From: Candidatus Gerdarchaeota archaeon
GTDB lineage: Archaea; Asgardarchaeota; Heimdallarchaeia; JABLTI01
Length of the DNA: 16,537 nt
Assembly (NCBI GenBank): GCA_016840945.1
Contig: JAEORJ010000225.1
Location: forward strand, 1-16,537
Reading direction: 5' to 3'
The position numbers and the translations under genes are program-made. The notes below the pieces were generated by a model. The model was not told the origin of the DNA, ran no database searches, and saw only the letters and a program-made list of their open reading frames with translations. Position 1 is the first letter of the stretch. Every line of letters begins with the position of its first letter. Positions 1-6,512 of the stretch are shown here, one piece after another.

Positions 1-848
1 GGCATAGCTTTATGAGAAAAGAGCTCTTCTATTGCGTGAATGCGATCTCTAATGATTGCTGCTCCTTCAAAATTTTCTGTTTTTATTGCTTCATTCATTT
101 GCTGATTAAGTTCCTTGAGAACACCTTGACCATTATCTTCCAACTCATGGATAAATAATTCAATTTGCTGTTGATATTCACTAGAATTGAAATTAGCATC
201 TTTACAAGGTGCAAGACAACGATTAACTTGATGACGAAAACAAGAATGAGGATAACGACCATTAGGATTAATAGGATTTTCCGAATTGCAAACAGGAATG
301 ACCATAAAAAAACCTTCCATCGCCAAATCGATATTGGATGCAATATTGAATGGTCCATAAATATAACTCGCATCATCTAATGGTTGATAAGAAGTTAATA
401 TACGAGGTATCTCTTCACCTAAAGTTATTTCAACAAAAGGATACCTGAAAGACATCCGATTTATCTCAGGACGAAAAATCGAGATAAGACTCCCCTCAAG
501 AGTATATGCTTCATCATCAGTTTCAGTAACAATATATTTGATAACTTTTGTTCGAGAAATGATTTTTTCTTTCTTCTTACGTTCTTTGTTATAAAGTAAA
601 GAAGGCATATTCTCGAGATATTTTGCGGTGTAATCCCATGTGTACATTGGAGTACGCCAAGTAGTATTGTCTTTTGAAAAAACTTGTTTGAAAATCTTAT
701 CGGGACTTTTTCTAAAATGGTCAGTAATCCTCTTTTTTAAACAAATGGATTTACCAATATACAAGATGAGTCCATATTCATCTAGAAAGAAATAAACACC
801 TGGTTTTTCGGGAATTTCATCGATTATCTCTTTCAATAATGATCTCAT
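1..848 (-). CDS. uvrC: UvrC, excinuclease ABC subunit C, N-terminal part (C-terminus off the left edge)
   Basis: Nuclease subunit that makes both incisions in UvrABC nucleotide excision repair. About 282 codons are visible from an ATG at 848. Residues ~17-32 hold the GIY-YIG core (GVYFF then LYIGK), with the following Lys/Arg (KKR at 38-40) and the conserved Glu in DDEAYTLEGSLI (Glu118). Four Cys in the order C-x15-C-x7-C-x3-C (residues 187-215, ending NRCLAPC) match the Cys cluster of UvrC, reported as a 4Fe-4S site in the E. coli protein. A UVR helix pair (FEGAAIIRDRIHAIEEL, ~260-276) is the UvrB contact. The RNase H-like nuclease and HhH domains would lie beyond the window. Relative to bacterial UvrC, about 40 extra residues sit inside the GIY-YIG domain (~55-100). 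It is divergent from the aminotransferase gene. Identification is firm; the start is likely because the core begins right after it. Confidence 0.95.
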   Translation of the reverse strand, partial: MRSLLKEIIDEIPEKPGVYFFLDEYGLILYIGKSICLKKRITDHFRKSPDKIFKQVFSKDNTTWRTPMYTWDYTAKYLENMPSLLYNKERKKKEKIISRTKVIKYIVTETDDEAYTLEGSLISIFRPEINRMSFRYPFVEITLGEEIPRILTSYQPLDDASYIYGPFNIASNIDLAMEGFFMVIPVCNSENPINPNGRYPHSCFRHQVNRCLAPCKDANFNSSEYQQQIELFIHELEDNGQGVLKELNQQMNEAIKTENFEGAAIIRDRIHAIEELFSHKAM

Positions 849-1075
849 CCTATTGCTATACTAATGAGTTAAAATTAAGACATAAAAAGTTAGGTAATAC
901 AATTAATTTAGGAGTAGAAAGAAGAGCTAAAATAAAGCATTTGTGTTTTAAACAAGGTAAAACTAATGAATGGTACTTAATCAGTTTCTCCAACAATTTT
1001 ATTAAGATGTTAGAAGGAATTTTCTGCAGTAATAACTTAGTTGTTGTTCATTAATTTAATGTGAGTCTGATTGTT

Positions 1076-2335
1076 ATGCCAAGTTCAAAAGAATTAATGG
1101 AAATGGATACAACCTTTGGTGCTCATAACTATCATCCAATACCTGTAGTTATTTGTAAAGCAGAAGGTGTTTGGGTGTATGACCCAGAAGGTAAGAAATA
1201 TTTAGACTGTTTATCAGCTTATTCGAGCCATAATACTGGACACAGACATCCTGAAATTATTAAAGCTCTTAAAGAGCAAGCTGATTTAGTAACCTTAACA
1301 TCTCGAGCATTTTATAATGATAAAATGGGACCATTTTTGAAGCAATTATGTGATGTTATGAAACCTCACATAAGTGATCCTAAGAAAGCAGGTATTATGG
1401 TTCTACCTATGAACACTGGTGCAGAAGCAGTAGAATCAGGTTTGAAAGTTGCTCGAGCTTGGGGGTATCTTAAAAAGAAAATTCCTAAAAATCAAGCAAA
1501 AATAATTGTTTGTAGAGACAATTTTCATGGCAGAACAATTACCATTGTAGGATTTAGTACTGATATTAGTCATGGTAGATATTTCGGTAATTTTGGCCCA
1601 TACACTCCAGGATTTGTATCAGTAGTTTATCGAGATGTTGAAGATCTAGAAAATACTATTCTTGAACTTGGTCCAGAAAATGTTGCTGGTTTTCTAGTAG
1701 AACCTATTCAAGGTGAAGCTGGAGTAAAAGTACCTCCTGCAGGTTATCTTAAGAAAGTCAGAGAAATTTGTACCAAATATAATGTTTTAATGATTGCTGA
1801 TGAAATCCAAACAGGATTGTGTAGAACGGGTAAATTATTCGCCTGTGATCATGAAGATGTTAAACCAGACATGTTTCTCTTAGGGAAAGCCTTAGGTGGA
1901 GGTGTTTATCCCGTCTCAGCTGTTGTAACAACCACTGAAGTGATGGGTCCCGATGTAATCACTCCAGGAGTTCATGGTTCAACTTTTGGTGGCAATCCAT
2001 TAGGATCAGCAGTTGCAATGAAATCTTTAGATGTTCTTATTGGTGAAAAGCTTGCTGACCGTGCAGCAGAAATGGGCAAACTCTTTATGGATGGTTTAAA
2101 GAAGATTGCAGCAAAGAAAACTAAAGTTCCTATTATTGAAGTCAGAGGTAAAGGTTTGTTAATTGCTATTGAACTTGATGGACAAGCAAGACCATTTACT
2201 GTTGCTATGAAGGATAAAGGAATTTTAGCAAAAGAAACCCATGATAATATTATCAGATTTGCTCCTCCGTTAGTTATTACCAAAGAAAATATTGATTGGG
2301 CATTAAAGATAATCGAAGAAGTATTTGTCGCATAA
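1076..2335 (+). CDS. rocD: Ornithine aminotransferase (PLP, class III)
   Basis: Transfers the delta-amino group of ornithine to 2-oxoglutarate, giving glutamate semialdehyde (arginine/proline metabolism, cytosol). Full length at 419 aa. Recognisable OAT stretches in order (residues counted from a GTG at 1061) are FGAHNYHPIPVVI, SAYSSHNTGHRHP, LTSRAFYND, PMNTGAEAVES, DNFHGRT (~153-159), FLVEPIQGEAG, IADEIQTG (Asp247, pyridine nitrogen), LGKALGGG (Lys276, Schiff base), HGSTFGGNPL and KETHDNIIRFAPPL. These follow Bacillus RocD and eukaryotic OAT closely, more than acetylornithine or GABA aminotransferases. I chose the ATG at 1076, which gives the usual N-terminus; an in-frame GTG at 1061 would add five residues, and neither start has a good SD. 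It stands alone, divergent from uvrC, and is followed by a T-rich terminator. Substrate assignment is by family resemblance. Confidence 0.93.
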   Translation: MPSSKELMEMDTTFGAHNYHPIPVVICKAEGVWVYDPEGKKYLDCLSAYSSHNTGHRHPEIIKALKEQADLVTLTSRAFYNDKMGPFLKQLCDVMKPHISDPKKAGIMVLPMNTGAEAVESGLKVARAWGYLKKKIPKNQAKIIVCRDNFHGRTITIVGFSTDISHGRYFGNFGPYTPGFVSVVYRDVEDLENTILELGPENVAGFLVEPIQGEAGVKVPPAGYLKKVREICTKYNVLMIADEIQTGLCRTGKLFACDHEDVKPDMFLLGKALGGGVYPVSAVVTTTEVMGPDVITPGVHGSTFGGNPLGSAVAMKSLDVLIGEKLADRAAEMGKLFMDGLKKIAAKKTKVPIIEVRGKGLLIAIELDGQARPFTVAMKDKGILAKETHDNIIRFAPPLVITKENIDWALKIIEEVFVA

Positions 2336-2339
2336 CAAA

Positions 2340-2372
2340 TACTTTTTTCTCTCTTTTTTTTATTTTATTTAC
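2340..2372 (+). terminator. T-rich archaeal terminator after the aminotransferase
   Basis: Directly after the stop codon the plus strand runs through clustered T tracts (CTTTTTTCTC, then a run of eight T, then TATTTTATTT) without a hairpin. This is the usual form of an archaeal transcription terminator. Confidence 0.6.
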
Positions 2373-2419
2373 TTTTAAGGTTAGTAAAGTGGATTAAATT
2401 TAATAAGAACAAACAAATT

Positions 2420-2929
2420 ATGTATTTTATGCACAAGAAGAAATTAATTAAGATTGTTGAGAGAGTAATTGGTGATCCTGAAAATCCTTCAGTTTGTGAA
2501 ATTGATACTTTAGCAAGTTTTAATCTTCATGAAATAAAACCATCTGAAAAAGAAAAAATTGGGCAATTTAAAATTAAAAGAGAAAATAAGGATGGATATT
2601 ATAGTTCCATAAAAGCTTTTGAAGTACATAATGAAGTAGTTTATTATTTAGAGGATGGAAAATGGGAACCAGTTTTATATCATTCGCTTTATGAATACGA
2701 GAAGGATTTTGATCATGGAAAAGAATGGGAAGGATATTCAAAACCATTAATTCCTTTTGTTTACTTTGAACCCAAAAATAGAATTTATTTTATTGAAGAT
2801 GAAAGTGGAAGCTTATACTGTTCTTTAGATAAGAAAAGATGGTTTTTACAATTATTAGCTCCAAAAAAAAGACCTTATTTCGGTAAAATCGATAAAATAG
2901 TAAAAATAGCTATCTCTTATGAAGAATGA
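2420..2929 (+). CDS. Orphan hypothetical protein, 169 aa
   Basis: I do not recognise a family. The product is soluble-looking, with no signal peptide or membrane segment, and is rich in Lys, Glu, Tyr and Phe. The middle (about 60-150) alternates aromatic/hydrophobic and charged residues (for example EVVYYLEDGKWEPV and NRIYFIEDESGSLYCSLDKKRWFLQLL), suggesting a small beta-sheet fold. Two Cys (25 and 133) form no obvious metal motif. The start could be the ATG at 2420 or the in-frame ATG at 2429 (MHKKKL); no SD is visible and an AT-rich stretch precedes it, so leaderless translation is possible. It lies 84 bp after the aminotransferase stop, beyond its terminator, so it is probably transcribed separately. 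An uninterrupted frame and codon use like its neighbours support a real gene. Confidence 0.7.
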   Translation: MYFMHKKKLIKIVERVIGDPENPSVCEIDTLASFNLHEIKPSEKEKIGQFKIKRENKDGYYSSIKAFEVHNEVVYYLEDGKWEPVLYHSLYEYEKDFDHGKEWEGYSKPLIPFVYFEPKNRIYFIEDESGSLYCSLDKKRWFLQLLAPKKRPYFGKIDKIVKIAISYEE

Positions 2930-2955
2930 AAACTATAAAAAATTGGTTGAAAATC

Positions 2956-2990
2956 TGTATTGAGTTAATAGAAAACATTAACCCAATACA
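2956..2990 (-). repeat. 14-bp inverted repeat (hairpin), tail of the micro-locus
   Basis: Arms 2956-2969 and 2977-2990 with a 7-nt loop. On the minus strand TGTATTGGGTTAAT pairs with ATTAACTCAATACA with one G-U pair; on the plus strand the same position is an A-C mismatch. A T6 run follows about 13 nt later on the minus strand (2942 to 2937), so this may end the micro-locus transcript, although the hairpin-to-T distance is longer than in a classic intrinsic terminator. Confidence 0.6.
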
Positions 2991-3067
2991 TCGACCCTCG
3001 AACTTTCATTCGAAGTATTCAACTATCTTACCTGTTACCCGGGTAAAACGTTTGAAATTAAGCGTAA

Positions 3068-3165
3068 GTTAACCTCTAATTGTATTATTTCTTTGGTTTT
3101 TGAGGTTGTTTCTTAGGTTCTTGTTTCTTTGGTGGTGCGGCCATTTATAGTTCACCTCCAATTGT
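3068..3165 (-). repeat. Near-identical 16-nt direct repeats flanking the micro-ORF
   Basis: On the minus strand, ACAATTGGAGGTGAAC (3165 to 3150, containing the SD) and ACAATTAGAGGTTAAC (3083 to 3068, just after the stop) match at 14 of 16 positions. The copies are 82 bp apart and enclose the 19-codon ORF exactly. The second copy has no start codon at SD distance. It could compete with the SD for the upstream TTGCCTCC, or be a relic of duplication. Confidence 0.5.
3085..3144 (-). CDS. 19-aa Lys/Pro/Gln micropeptide with consensus SD
   Basis: ATG at 3144, TAA at 3085-3087, encoding MAAPPKKQEPKKQPQKPKK. Translation is suggested by a full SD, GGAGGTGA (3159 down to 3152), with a 7-nt spacer to the ATG; this is the best SD in the window. 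The peptide is strongly basic, has no hydrophobic residues after Ala3 apart from Pro, and should be disordered, as expected of an RNA- or membrane-surface-binding tail. Composition recalls the basic tails of ribosomal proteins such as S25e, but no globular continuation exists in any minus-strand frame downstream. It could be a free micropeptide, a leader peptide or part of a dual-function RNA. Function unknown. Confidence 0.5.
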   Translation of the reverse strand: MAAPPKKQEPKKQPQKPKK

Positions 3166-3175
3166 GAGGAGGCAA
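3152..3175 (-). promoter_or_regulatory. SD-sequestering hairpin
   Basis: On the minus strand TTGCCTCC (3175 to 3168) can pair with the whole SD GGAGGTGA (3159 to 3152): six Watson-Crick pairs plus two G-U pairs closing an 8-nt loop (TCACAATT). The helix would hide the ribosome binding site of the 19-codon ORF. A second, perfect 8-bp hairpin (GATTAGAA and TTCTAATC arms, 3191-3211) lies just upstream in the same leader. The arrangement looks like a translational switch; ligand or trigger unknown. Confidence 0.45.
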
Positions 3176-3253
3176 TCCTATTAACCATCCGATTAGAATT
3201 TTCTTCTAATCATACAATAATTAGTACAATCTAATATTTAATCAATTCGTTTG

Positions 3254-3275
3254 TTTTTTATAACCATTTGGTTAT
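3254..3275 (-). promoter_or_regulatory. TATA-like box overlapped by a 16-bp operator-like palindrome
   Basis: On the minus strand TTATAAAAAA (3263 to 3254) is a good archaeal TATA box for the micro-locus. Directly overlapping and upstream is an inverted repeat, ATAACCA-TT-TGGTTAT on plus (3260-3275), with perfect 7-bp arms. A dimeric regulator bound there would collide with TBP. A second possible TATA (TTTATAAAAC, 3299 to 3290) lies about 37 bp further upstream. Confidence 0.45.
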
Positions 3276-3363
3276 TAAATTCCAAAATCGTTTTATAAAT
3301 AGATTGATGTTTAAGTAAAAGGTCTTTGTTTTAAATAAATAAGTATCAACTATCAATAAAAGT

Positions 3364-3388
3364 AAAAAAAGAGAGCTTTTTAGCTCTC
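3364..3388 (-). terminator. Intrinsic-type terminator of the phosphodiesterase gene
   Basis: Just after the stop codon, the minus strand reads GAGAGCT, a 4-nt loop of A, AGCTCTC, then seven T (A run 3364-3370 on plus). The 7-bp stem is perfect and the T-run adjoins it, the form of a Rho-independent terminator. Confidence 0.75.
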
Positions 3389-3392
3389 ATAA

Positions 3393-5261
3393 TTATTTAC
3401 TAGCATAAATTTTAGCGGCTTGTTCTTTCAACCATTGTTGTTTCATCATTTTGGAATAAGTAATACCAAAAATTATTGTTAGAATTAGACCAACCAATGC
3501 AACAAAAGCAGTTAAAATACCTAGAATCAAATAAGCATAAAAGTAGCCTATAATTGGTACTTCAACCCCTGGAAAAATTCCGAAATTATAGATATAGAAA
3601 GTAGCATATCCAAGACCTGCTATTGTTATTAATATAAGTGAACCTATAGAAGATTGTAGAAAATCAATTTTCCAATCTTTAAATGACTTATAATCACTAA
3701 ACTTCTTACGATTGATTAGATAATTGATCAACCAAGGCAGAAATATTGCCACAATAATTCCAGCGATTAAACCATAAAGATTTGGTAGTAAAAGTTGCAT
3801 AGTTGAACCTATAAATCTAGCAGCAAAATGATATTGAGTGATTGCAAAGTGTATCAAAATAAAAGCAGCAAATCCACAAATTTGACCAAGTATCAGTTTT
3901 TTGTTTAAGATTCTGTAAATTTTGTAATTTTCTCTGAAACGTGTATTTACCACGATTAGAATAATAATAACAAGTACAAACATTGAACCAATGATACCTA
4001 TTCTAAGATAACTTAGTTTATTATCAAATTCGTTAATTAGCTGACTTAAGCTTTCACGAGCTGTTTGTTCATTTTCTCTGGCATTTTGATAGGCAGTTAG
4101 AAAATCATTTGTAGCATAAGTTGATTTACTATCACTTATAGAATCTGTTAATGTAGAAATGATAGTTGTATAACAATTGCGTCTAGTTTTAGTTAATAAT
4201 GGTATTTTTTCCAGATACACTTCTATTTGTTGAGTGATTATTTCACTTGCCTGTATAGCGTATTTAGCTTTTGCTTCTATTGGCAAATCAAGAGCATCAT
4301 AGATTATTTTACCATTCATATGTGGAGCTAAAGGAATACCTAAGATTGTTAGTAGTGTAGGGATAAGTGAATTTGTTCGATATTGTTCGGTTATTAGAAC
4401 ACTATCATTTTGTATACCTTTCCCACTTAAAACTAACGTAGCATGAGTTTCTTGATCAGTTATCCCACCATGTTGTCCCAAATCATGCATACCATGATCA
4501 CTCATAAAAACAATAGTAGTATTATCTAATTTACCCAATGAATCATATAATGCAATAATTTGACCCACATATTGATCTACCAATTCTATTGTTTCAATAT
4601 ATTCAGTTGAATTTGCCCCAAATTCATGTCCGACTGTGTCTGTATCATCAAAAGCAATGAATTGAATATTACTAAACATTGTAGGGAGTTCAACTAATGA
4701 CGCATTTGAAACATAATAATTAGCACCTATTTCATGGAAATACTGAGGTAAGTAAACATAATTATCCCAATAATCTCCAAAAAGATCAAACCACGAATGA
4801 CTTACAGTAACAACTCCAGTAGAATAACCATTATCTTGTGCTAAACTATAGAGATTTGGCAAAGTTACCATTGTGTTATAATCATTTGTAAAAGCTTCAG
4901 TAATATTTGGTGTCGAACCAGTTGTTATTGCTACATAATTAACATGACTATAACTTGGTATGTTGGCACGATAATTAGAAAGTGTCACACCGTTTGAACG
5001 TAATTGATCAATATTAGGAGTATTTGCTTCTAGTAATTTATCATATCGTAATCCATCTGAAAACAAAATTAAAACATTATTGGTATAATTGACAGAGGAA
5101 CCAACCTGAGGTATAACCGCTAAATCCTCTGAGATATTATATGGATTGTTTAAATCGCTTTGTTTAGTATATGAAATCAAACTAAATGTTAGTAAAGATG
5201 ATAAAATAATTACAAACCACAAACTCAAGAATACATTGATTAGTCTCCAAGTTTTTTGAAT
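3393..5261 (-). CDS. Membrane-anchored alkaline-phosphatase-fold phosphodiesterase/phosphotransferase (NPP/PIG-N-like)
   Basis: Predicted two-metal hydrolase or headgroup transferase acting outside the membrane. Residues numbered from an ATT start at 5261: signal anchor ~6-30; catalytic domain ~60-330 with NVLILFSDG (metal Asp69), a PSYSHVNY stretch (nucleophile candidate Ser105, possibly Ser103), the D-x-x-G-H motif DTVGH (Asp208, His212), FMSDHGM (Asp255, His256) and QHGG (His264); a coiled region ~370-415; then six or seven membrane segments. The layout of one N-terminal anchor, an outer catalytic domain and a multi-pass C-terminus resembles eukaryotic GPI ethanolamine-phosphate transferases, but the catalytic domain could equally be a nucleotide pyrophosphatase-like phosphodiesterase. 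I prefer the ATT start because GGAGGGG (5274-5268) sits 6 nt upstream and it restores a Lys/Arg n-region (IQKTWRLINVF). The conservative start is TTG at 5228 (611 aa, no SD). Substrate unknown. Confidence 0.85.
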   Translation of the reverse strand: MQKTWRLINVFLSLWFVIILSSLLTFSLISYTKQSDLNNPYNISEDLAVIPQVGSSVNYTNNVLILFSDGLRYDKLLEANTPNIDQLRSNGVTLSNYRANIPSYSHVNYVAITTGSTPNITEAFTNDYNTMVTLPNLYSLAQDNGYSTGVVTVSHSWFDLFGDYWDNYVYLPQYFHEIGANYYVSNASLVELPTMFSNIQFIAFDDTDTVGHEFGANSTEYIETIELVDQYVGQIIALYDSLGKLDNTTIVFMSDHGMHDLGQHGGITDQETHATLVLSGKGIQNDSVLITEQYRTNSLIPTLLTILGIPLAPHMNGKIIYDALDLPIEAKAKYAIQASEIITQQIEVYLEKIPLLTKTRRNCYTTIISTLTDSISDSKSTYATNDFLTAYQNARENEQTARESLSQLINEFDNKLSYLRIGIIGSMFVLVIIILIVVNTRFRENYKIYRILNKKLILGQICGFAAFILIHFAITQYHFAARFIGSTMQLLLPNLYGLIAGIIVAIFLPWLINYLINRKKFSDYKSFKDWKIDFLQSSIGSLILITIAGLGYATFYIYNFGIFPGVEVPIIGYFYAYLILGILTAFVALVGLILTIIFGITYSKMMKQQWLKEQAAKIYASK

Positions 5262-5618
5262 AACATTCCCCTCCGAATTTTCTATTGAAATTCATACATT
5301 AAGCTTATTTTGTAAAAATTAAGAACTTTTTCTCATTTCAAGTAATTTTTCTAGTTTCACTTAGTGTACTTATTAGAATAGATTTCAAATTATCTAATAA
5401 ATATTTACAATTTAAATTCCAATTTTACATTCTAGAAGCATTTCTAAATACAAATTATCGCCACTTATTTTTGTTTCAAACCACACTTTAAAAGTTATCC
5501 AATGTTTAAATAGAAAAGATCATGGTTTAATCAATTAGCTTAAATGAAATGTTAAATGTTTTCTTTTAATAACATTAAAATCAAAAATCTTAAGAAATGA
5601 CAATTAACCTTGATGGGT
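5262..5618. other. Divergent intergenic region between the phosphodiesterase and EFR1 genes
   Basis: About 357 bp of AT-rich DNA with no credible ORF on either strand. It holds the phosphodiesterase SD (5268-5274), one copy of a repeated element (5328-5350) and a TATA-like TTTAAATA at 5505-5512 that would suit the plus-strand EFR1 gene with a leader of about 80 nt. Nothing else stands out. Confidence 0.5.
5328..5350 (-). repeat. Shared upstream element, copy A
   Basis: On plus, TTTTCTCATTTC followed by AAG and TAATTTTT. A second copy at 7871-7893 has the same two blocks with CAA between them (21 of 23 positions identical). Both lie upstream of minus-strand genes for exported proteins, here 67 bp before the ATT start. 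It may be a regulator site; strand assignment is a guess. Confidence 0.4.
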
Positions 5619-6452
5619 ATGAGATGCGCCTTTGTATATTTTTCTAGTACTGGGATAACACCTAAATTTGCTTCTGAAATTGCCATAGGGATTAATGAAA
5701 ATGAAGAAAGCACTTTTGATTATATAAGAATTAAAAAAGATTTAAGCTGTAATTTTGCAGATTATGATTTGATTGGTATTGGGGCTCCATCATACTCATT
5801 AAGAGCACCAAGATTAACCACAAAAATATTGCGAAAAATGGATTTCCAGAAAAAAACTTTCTTTGTATTTGCTACCTATAACACCATGGTAGGTAATACT
5901 TTGTGGAATATTTATCGAGCAGTACAACGAACAGCAGGATATTGTTTAGGATTTATCAAAGGAAGTATAACTGTTAATATCAGAGCTTGGAAAGCTAAGA
6001 AAAATTCTGGAAAAAAAATGAAGGAAATGACAGAGGAAGTTAAAAATCAAGCAAAGGAATTTGGCAAGCTAATTGTTGAAAGATATAAGCTTATAAAAAC
6101 AAATCCTTTACAAAAACAAATTCATGAATGGAAACCTTCAACAAAAATTCTACTAATAATCTGGGCAGCAATTTTTACTTGGCGATGGGAGATGTTACTA
6201 ACTGTTGGTTTTAAACGAGTAGATAAACAGATATGCACTAAATGTGGTTTATGTGCAACACAGATATGCCCGAGTAATGCCATCAAATTAACAGAAGATA
6301 AAACACCTAAATTTATTGAATTTTACTGTGTTGGATGTAATGGTTGCGTAAATCTTTGCCCATCAGATGCTATTTGGACTTATCAAACTAGAAATCGACA
6401 AGCATATGATGTTTATAAAAATTATATTTTGGAAGTGAAAAAGGACAAGTAA
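5619..6452 (+). CDS. EFR1-family flavodoxin/di-[4Fe-4S] ferredoxin protein
   Basis: Electron-transfer protein with an N-terminal flavodoxin-like domain (about 1-160: MRCAFVYFSSTGIT gives the FMN phosphate loop, GIGAPSYSLRAP the second FMN loop) and a C-terminal pair of ferredoxin clusters (~205-255). The second cluster motif is canonical, CVGCNGCVNLCP. The first, CTKCGLCATQICP, has four rather than three residues before the last Cys. A hydrophobic stretch (KILLIIWAAIFTW) joins the halves and may touch the membrane. Partner and substrate are unknown; EFR1 proteins are widespread in anaerobes and not well characterised. I start at the ATG at 5619, which places beta-strand 1 at the N-terminus as usual; in-frame ATG 5613 and TTG 5610 are alternatives and none has a clear SD. 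It is divergent from the phosphodiesterase and convergent with the beta-helix gene. Confidence 0.88.
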   Translation: MRCAFVYFSSTGITPKFASEIAIGINENEESTFDYIRIKKDLSCNFADYDLIGIGAPSYSLRAPRLTTKILRKMDFQKKTFFVFATYNTMVGNTLWNIYRAVQRTAGYCLGFIKGSITVNIRAWKAKKNSGKKMKEMTEEVKNQAKEFGKLIVERYKLIKTNPLQKQIHEWKPSTKILLIIWAAIFTWRWEMLLTVGFKRVDKQICTKCGLCATQICPSNAIKLTEDKTPKFIEFYCVGCNGCVNLCPSDAIWTYQTRNRQAYDVYKNYILEVKKDK

Positions 6453-6479
6453 AACTTATTTGTTGATAAAAATAAAATT

Positions 6480-6512
6480 GATTAATTTGTTAATAATTTT
6501 TACAAATTAATC
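6480..6512. terminator. Hairpin terminator between convergent genes
   Basis: Perfect 11-bp inverted repeat, GATTAATTTGT (6480-6490) and ACAAATTAATC (6502-6512), with an 11-nt loop. It lies between the ends of EFR1 (plus) and the beta-helix gene (minus), whose stop codon is inside the right arm. T-rich sequence follows on the minus strand (AATTTTATTTTTATC), so it may serve mainly that gene. Confidence 0.6.

Larger units (their letters stand above)
2937..3232 (-). ncRNA. Candidate structured transcript carrying a micro-ORF
   Basis: Inferred minus-strand RNA of about 290 nt, starting roughly 25-30 nt after the TATA-like box at 3254-3263 and ending near a T-run (A run 2937-2942 on plus). From 5' to 3' it contains a perfect 8-bp hairpin (3191-3211), an SD-pairing hairpin (3152-3175), a 19-codon ORF, a 12-bp palindrome TTACCCGGGTAA (3035-3046), a 6-bp hairpin (2997-3014) and a 14-bp hairpin (2956-2990). 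In the last two, the single imperfect pair is G-U on the minus strand but A-C on the plus strand, so folding favours minus-strand RNA. It does not resemble tRNA, SRP RNA or RNase P RNA as far as I can tell by eye. Boundaries are approximate. Confidence 0.35.

Noticed and set aside
95..376. Minus-strand 93-codon ORF (and the plus-strand frame at 165-380)
   Set aside because: Both lie inside uvrC in other frames; the uvrC frame carries the conserved Cys and UVR motifs here.
839..1054. Plus-strand 71-codon ORF in the uvrC/rocD gap
   Set aside because: It overlaps the uvrC start, has no SD and shows no recognisable fold or family pattern; it is more likely a chance frame in the divergent promoter region.
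2990..3060. Possible tRNA, suggested by TTCGA-containing stretches
   Set aside because: No 5-bp stem closes a seven-base T-loop around either TTCGA, and no acceptor or anticodon arm can be formed.
2937..3144. 19-aa ORF as the start of ribosomal protein S25e
   Set aside because: The basic Pro/Lys-rich start is suggestive, but no minus-strand frame downstream continues into the S25e domain.
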